From: Porodaedalea pini
Lineage: Eukaryota; Basidiomycota; Agaricomycetes; Hymenochaetales; Hymenochaetaceae
Assembly (NCBI GenBank): GCA_002794775.1
Contig: NBAY01000001.1
Span: forward strand, 620,001 to 684,000
DNA length: 64,000 nucleotides
Direction: 5' to 3'
Made by a program: the position numbers and the translations under genes
The notes under the pieces: model-generated
Seen by the model: only the letters and a program-made list of their open reading frames with translations
The model's database searches: none
What the model was told of the DNA's origin: nothing
Part shown: piece by piece, positions 61,348 to 64,000 of the stretch
How positions within the stretch are numbered: the stretch's first letter is position 1
How the letters are laid out: the number at the start of each line of letters is the position of its first letter

Positions 61348-61836
61348 GCCTGTCGTACGTATTACCTGCTCAGTTAAAAGGACACTTTAAAGGAAAATGG
61401 TGTCTTGCCAAAAGTGAACCCGGTCTCGAACATCGACCCAAGCACAGTCATAGCTAGCTGATGATTGGCATTGATGCAAGCCGAGTTCTAAGGTTCCTTA
61501 CTCTTAGGAAAGATCGCTCCGCAGAAGCCTTATGGCGTATTATCTGTATACTCTAGATCTGCTCGTATATTGCCAGAAAACACCATTACATAGCAGCAGA
61601 AGAGAGGAGATGGAGGTGATACGAAAACAGAAAGCAAAAGTCGTGTCAACGTCAGTCGCATTAGTACAATCAATACCTGTAACAAGAAATGACGTGGGTT
61701 GGAAGCAGAGGGCGACGATTGGAATGCAATACGTAGATCCATTAATTTTAGGCGTAGAGTGGAATGTGCGGGTAGGAGTGCGGTACACGAGGGGAACCGG
61801 GGTACATGGCGTTCCAAAACAGGCATGCAATGCAAA
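61348..61836. other. intergenic between MITE and PRMT1 3' end
   Basis: About 490 bp including PRMT1 3' untranslated sequence. Open frames on both strands overlap and have no domain. Confidence 0.4.
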
Positions 61837-63328
<1,492 letters not shown>

Positions 63329-64000
63329 GATTGGAGATATGGAGGACGTCGGGGGCAGAGAGAACCTTGAGTGAACCACGAGCCGCGTCGATCACTGCAA
63401 AAAAAATAGCCATCCAAATCCGGTCACAGCATGTAAATGCATGCATGCATTTTCCTGCCATGATTTTGCTTTCTTTGACTTTCTGCTTCAGCCAAATACA
63501 TAGCCGCCAATGGAGGGAAGTGATGTATTCACTCCATGTGCACAGGTACTAAAGTTGGTTGGAACCTGACTCGGATGAAAAGAAAATTCTTCGTGTTCTA
63601 AGTGCAACAGCGCGCGAGGAAGCACTATACTCATCGTCAATGCGGACATCGCTGTGACTGAGCTCGCGAAGAAGTTTCAGCCTCTCAAGTTTGTTCTCTT
63701 GAATGACAAGTGGTCTCTTTCGTGGCGTCACGGCGAGGAGCTCGATATAATCAATGTCGATGAGTATGGCTCAGTAACTTTCATTATCGACAGGAACATG
63801 ACGGTCTTATGAAGGAGTTATAGGTCAAATACGATGCTATAAGAGTGCGTTCGGCTGCACTTTCGCGCGCGATCACAATCTCGCTCTGTCGCGATTTGCA
63901 ACTTGTGCAAATCGCCTGAAAGCCATCACCACAGGCCAGCCGTCATCCTATACTGCTTAATGTACATTACTACTGGCTGGCTCGGGATGCATTTACCAAG
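63329..64000. other. right edge: PRMT1 promoter and possible end of a minus-strand gene
   Basis: This holds the PRMT1 upstream region. On the minus strand, 63549 to about 63767 is an open stretch ending in a stop (segments IELLAVTPRKRPLVIQENK and RLKLLRELSHSDVRIDDEY). It reads like a real charged C-terminus, but no ATG or convincing acceptor is in the window, so it may be a 3' exon of a gene beyond the edge, or chance. A perfect 10 bp inverted repeat with a 5 bp loop is at 63891-63915. Confidence 0.3.

Overview
This window is nuclear DNA of a filamentous basidiomycete, most likely an Agaricomycete. Genes are dense and rich in introns of mostly 45-80 bp with GT...AG ends. The gene set is fungal: a fungal DOCK exchange factor with an SH3 domain, a Medusa-type regulator, a DUF4045/gelsolin protein and small thaumatin-like 'glycopeptide' secreted proteins. 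All exon models were assembled by eye from splice signals, reading phase and family conservation; no transcript or database evidence was available. I cannot name the species.

Left third (1-20.8 kb, ordinary housekeeping and regulatory DNA). In order: the end of a C2H2 zinc-finger gene (+); a large WW-domain/RGG-tailed protein (-); a 2214-residue DOCK-family Rho/Rac GEF (-), head to head with WDR83/MORG1 (+); LSM2 (-); a Medusa-like transcription regulator (-) with a long leader region; and a Mediator subunit 27-like gene (-).

Accessory region (21-38 kb). A module made of a secreted thaumatin-like gene (-) plus its upstream DNA is present three times in tandem with a period of about 2.97 kb. 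The third copy runs into an intact flavin-containing monooxygenase gene (+) with an NTF2-like N-terminal domain. Copies one and two carry only relics of the monooxygenase start, without its ATG. All three secreted-protein genes end at a stop codon that is followed in frame by a Ser-rich tail. Then follow about 6 kb without a convincing gene. This desert holds a 740 bp hAT-type MITE with an 8 bp target duplication, a marked cluster of the 9-mer ATTAATATT/AATATTAAT, and several short tandem repeats.

Right part (38-64 kb). A nuclear-looking conserved hypothetical gene (+); RPS5/uS7 (+); an 857 bp near-perfect palindrome with 403 bp arms; a mitochondrial-carrier-type gene with an extra N-terminal membrane segment (-); a GPI-anchored secreted protein (+); a DUF4045/gelsolin-repeat actin-binding protein (+) that contains two compensating frame shifts; a two-RRM protein (-) sharing a 199 bp divergent promoter with a NIMA-type kinase (+); a second RRM-like protein with a coiled coil (-); a 318 bp hAT-type MITE; and PRMT1 (-), whose last coding exon is only 7 nt.

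Taken together the genes suggest cytoskeletal and cell-cycle control (DOCK, gelsolin-like, NIMA) and RNA processing and transcription (LSM2, Mediator, Medusa, PRMT1, RRM proteins), interrupted by one recently rearranged secretory/oxidative module. I found no tRNA, rRNA, CRISPR or prokaryote-like system.
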